Assembly (NCBI GenBank): GCA_030425055.1
Contig: JAUHVN010000204.1
Span: forward strand, 1 to 5,283
Reading direction: 5' to 3'
Length of the DNA stretch: 5,283 nucleotides
DNA from: Actinomycetes bacterium
Lineage (GTDB): Bacteria > Actinomycetota > Actinomycetes > Actinomycetales > Microbacteriaceae
In this document: positions 5,105-5,283 of the stretch, piece by piece
How positions within the stretch are numbered: position 1 is the first letter of the stretch
Layout: the number at the start of each line of letters is the position of its first letter
Position numbers and translations under genes: made by a program
Notes under the pieces: model-generated
The model's database searches: none
Seen by the model: the letters and a program-made list of their open reading frames with translations, nothing else
What the model was told of the DNA's origin: nothing

Positions 5105-5283
5105 AGCAGTGGGTGTGCCAGTGCCGGCGCGCGGCGAGGTCGGCGCTGTCGCCGAGTACGCCGTCGGCGCGCCACGCGACGACGTGGGCGACGCCCTCGT
5201 CGATCGTGCCGCCGCAGCCGGGGCAGGTGTACGCCTTGACGGCCCGCTCGGCGCTCACCGGCTGCACGCTCCACTCGACGCCT
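5091..5283 (-). CDS. Small conserved actinobacterial protein with CxxC and HxxC motifs, C-terminal part (5' end outside window)
   Basis: The last 63 residues of a protein that enters from the right edge; the first complete codon is 5282-5280 and the stop TGA is at 5093-5091. The visible part contains CPGCGG (Cys20, Cys23), then VAHVVAW, then a segment of about 20 residues, then RRHWHTHCW (His54, His56, His58, Cys59) three residues before the end. I recognise this as the ending of a small conserved actinobacterial protein, often labelled ATP/GTP-binding in Streptomyces without a visible nucleotide-binding motif; this recognition is from memory. The C-x2-C ... H-x2-C arrangement with a preceding Trp recalls treble-clef zinc folds (LIM or PARP-type zinc finger, W-x-H-x2-C), so zinc binding is a reasonable inference; partners and role are unknown. 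The frame is supported by TGATG coupling to the hydrolase and by GGAGG for the hydrolase sitting within its last codons. Confidence 0.82.
   Translation of the reverse strand, partial: GVEWSVQPVSAERAVKAYTCPGCGGTIDEGVAHVVAWRADGVLGDSADLAARRHWHTHCWRIG

Noticed and set aside
5092..5274. N-terminal extension of the hydrolase by 61 residues.
   Set aside because: The added sequence is Arg-rich low-complexity and out of frame with the CxxC/HxxC protein that truly occupies this DNA; GGAGG supports the ATG at 5091.

Overview
The window looks like an ordinary chromosomal segment of a high-GC actinobacterium, most likely Microbacteriaceae (Microbacterium-like). The evidence is G/C-dominated third codon positions, use of GTG and TTG starts backed by good Shine-Dalgarno sequences, a DUF222/13E12-type HNH protein, and small actinobacterial conserved proteins. 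The genus call is inference from style and gene content, not from a marker gene.

Layout from left to right: (1) the 3' end of an HNH endonuclease of the DUF222/13E12 repeat family enters from the left edge on the + strand and stops at 332. (2) A two-gene minus-strand operon reads leftward from about 3190 to 361. Its first gene (TTG start at 3128) encodes a 610-residue envelope protein of unknown function with three hydrophobic segments, the third ending in a lipobox-like LFTGC. Its second gene (GTG start at 1299) encodes a thioredoxin-TPR protein of the CnoX/YbbN type. The two genes overlap by the four bases GTGA. (3) A 160-bp divergent intergenic region (3129-3288) holds candidate promoters in both directions and a perfect 9-bp inverted repeat with a 9-nt spacer. 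(4) An AI-2E family membrane transporter lies on + (3289-4359). (5) A second minus-strand pair is convergent with it after a 12-bp gap: a COG2945-like alpha/beta hydrolase (4372-5091), preceded by a small CxxC/HxxC protein that runs off the right edge and overlaps the hydrolase start by one base (TGATG).

Functionally, the 610-residue protein and the thioredoxin-TPR protein are probably co-expressed and translationally coupled. This is the most interesting association, because it places a redox/chaperone-type protein beside an undescribed membrane/lipoprotein. The hydrolase and the small putative zinc protein form another coupled pair. The transporter is alone on its strand, and its promoter region carries the strongest regulatory-looking symmetry.

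I see no tRNA, rRNA, CRISPR array, insertion sequence or prophage gene, and no clear new defence or biosynthetic system. Every stretch over 300 bases is occupied by a gene.
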